From assembly GCA_023437485.1 (NCBI GenBank), contig JAEZGB010000077.1, positions 1 through 6,651 of the forward strand: DNA of 6,651 bases, read 5' to 3'. Every line of letters starts with the position of its first letter. The first letter of the stretch is position 1. Position numbers and translations under genes: made by a program. The notes beneath the pieces are model-generated. The model saw only the letters and a list, made by a program, of their open reading frames with translations. It was not told where the DNA came from and did no database searches. Source of the stretch: Bacteroidota bacterium. GTDB taxonomy: Bacteria > Bacteroidota > Bacteroidia > Flavobacteriales > Flavobacteriaceae. Positions 6,468-6,651 of this stretch are shown here, piece after piece.

Positions 6468-6487
6468 AGTTTAAAGTGAGCTGATGG

Positions 6488-6651
6488 TTATCTCTTCACA
6501 ACGCGAAGCGTTTTGACCTCTGCTCCCTGGCTCACAACAACGTTGTAAACACCCGCCGGGTAGCGGTCTCCGATTTTCACGTTTTCAAGAGCTGAAACCT
6601 CAACCTCCCGTGTCTCAACCAAACGGCCTGTCATGTCAAATACCCTGATGG
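6488..6651 (-). CDS. T9SS cargo protein, C-terminal sorting domain only (start outside window)
   Basis: Only the last 53 residues and the stop codon (6488-6490) lie in the window; the gene runs in from the right edge. The fragment begins IRVFDMTGRLVE, continues with YPAGVYNVVVSQG and ends TLRVVKR. This is the second half of a T9SS type A sorting domain, lacking only the upstream PNP segment, which would lie outside. It aligns over its whole length with the end of the 1068-residue protein (KVYDMTGRLLES, YPSGVYTVIVEQG, TLRVIKR). The two genes are in tandem on the same strand, with a terminator and about 300 bases of intergenic DNA between them, so they are neighbours and not an operon. The function of the protein body cannot be judged from this fragment. 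Confidence 0.9.
   Translation of the reverse strand, partial: IRVFDMTGRLVETREVEVSALENVKIGDRYPAGVYNVVVSQGAEVKTLRVVKR

Overview
The window looks like chromosomal DNA of a member of the Bacteroidota, probably Flavobacteriia-like. Two proteins carry recognisable C-terminal type A sorting domains of the type IX secretion system (T9SS) and a third gene fragment encodes the end of another. Candidate promoters are AT-rich and resemble the Bacteroidota TAnnTTTG type rather than TATAAT. The domain types (IPT/TIG, PKD-like, MopE-type metal-binding repeats) are common in surface proteins of this phylum. No gene here has a name I recognise with certainty, so no symbols are given.

Layout: (1) 1-1097, minus strand: N-terminal 365 residues of a secreted protein with a signal peptide, a lectin-like beta-sandwich and an IPT/TIG domain; the rest lies left of the window. 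(2) 1098-1546: divergent intergenic region with one fair promoter for gene 1 and weaker candidates for gene 2. (3) 1547-2461, plus strand: a 304-residue secreted protein ending in a T9SS sorting domain, followed by a terminator at 2483-2507. (4) 2508-2928: convergent intergenic region. It holds an element (2520-2633) that resembles a family of structured intergenic repeats I remember from Flavobacterium-type genomes, then a GC-rich stretch of nested inverted repeats (2642-2754), then the terminator of gene 3. (5) 2929-6135, minus strand: a 1068-residue mosaic surface protein made of signal peptide, beta-rich N-terminus, PKD/Ig-like domain, four MopE-type metal-binding repeats, three ~95-residue Ig-like repeats and a T9SS sorting domain. 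(6) 6136-6487: upstream region of gene 3 plus the terminator of gene 4. (7) 6488-6651, minus strand: last 53 residues of another T9SS cargo, closely similar in its sorting domain to gene 3.

Together the genes look like separately transcribed cell-surface or secreted cargo proteins, not an operon with one pathway. Genes 3 and 4 lie in tandem and have separate terminators. No secretion machinery, enzyme with a visible catalytic motif, RNA gene of a standard class, transposase or CRISPR array is present. The most unusual items are the structured intergenic element and the repeat architecture of the 1068-residue protein; I found no convincing evidence for a wholly new multi-gene system.
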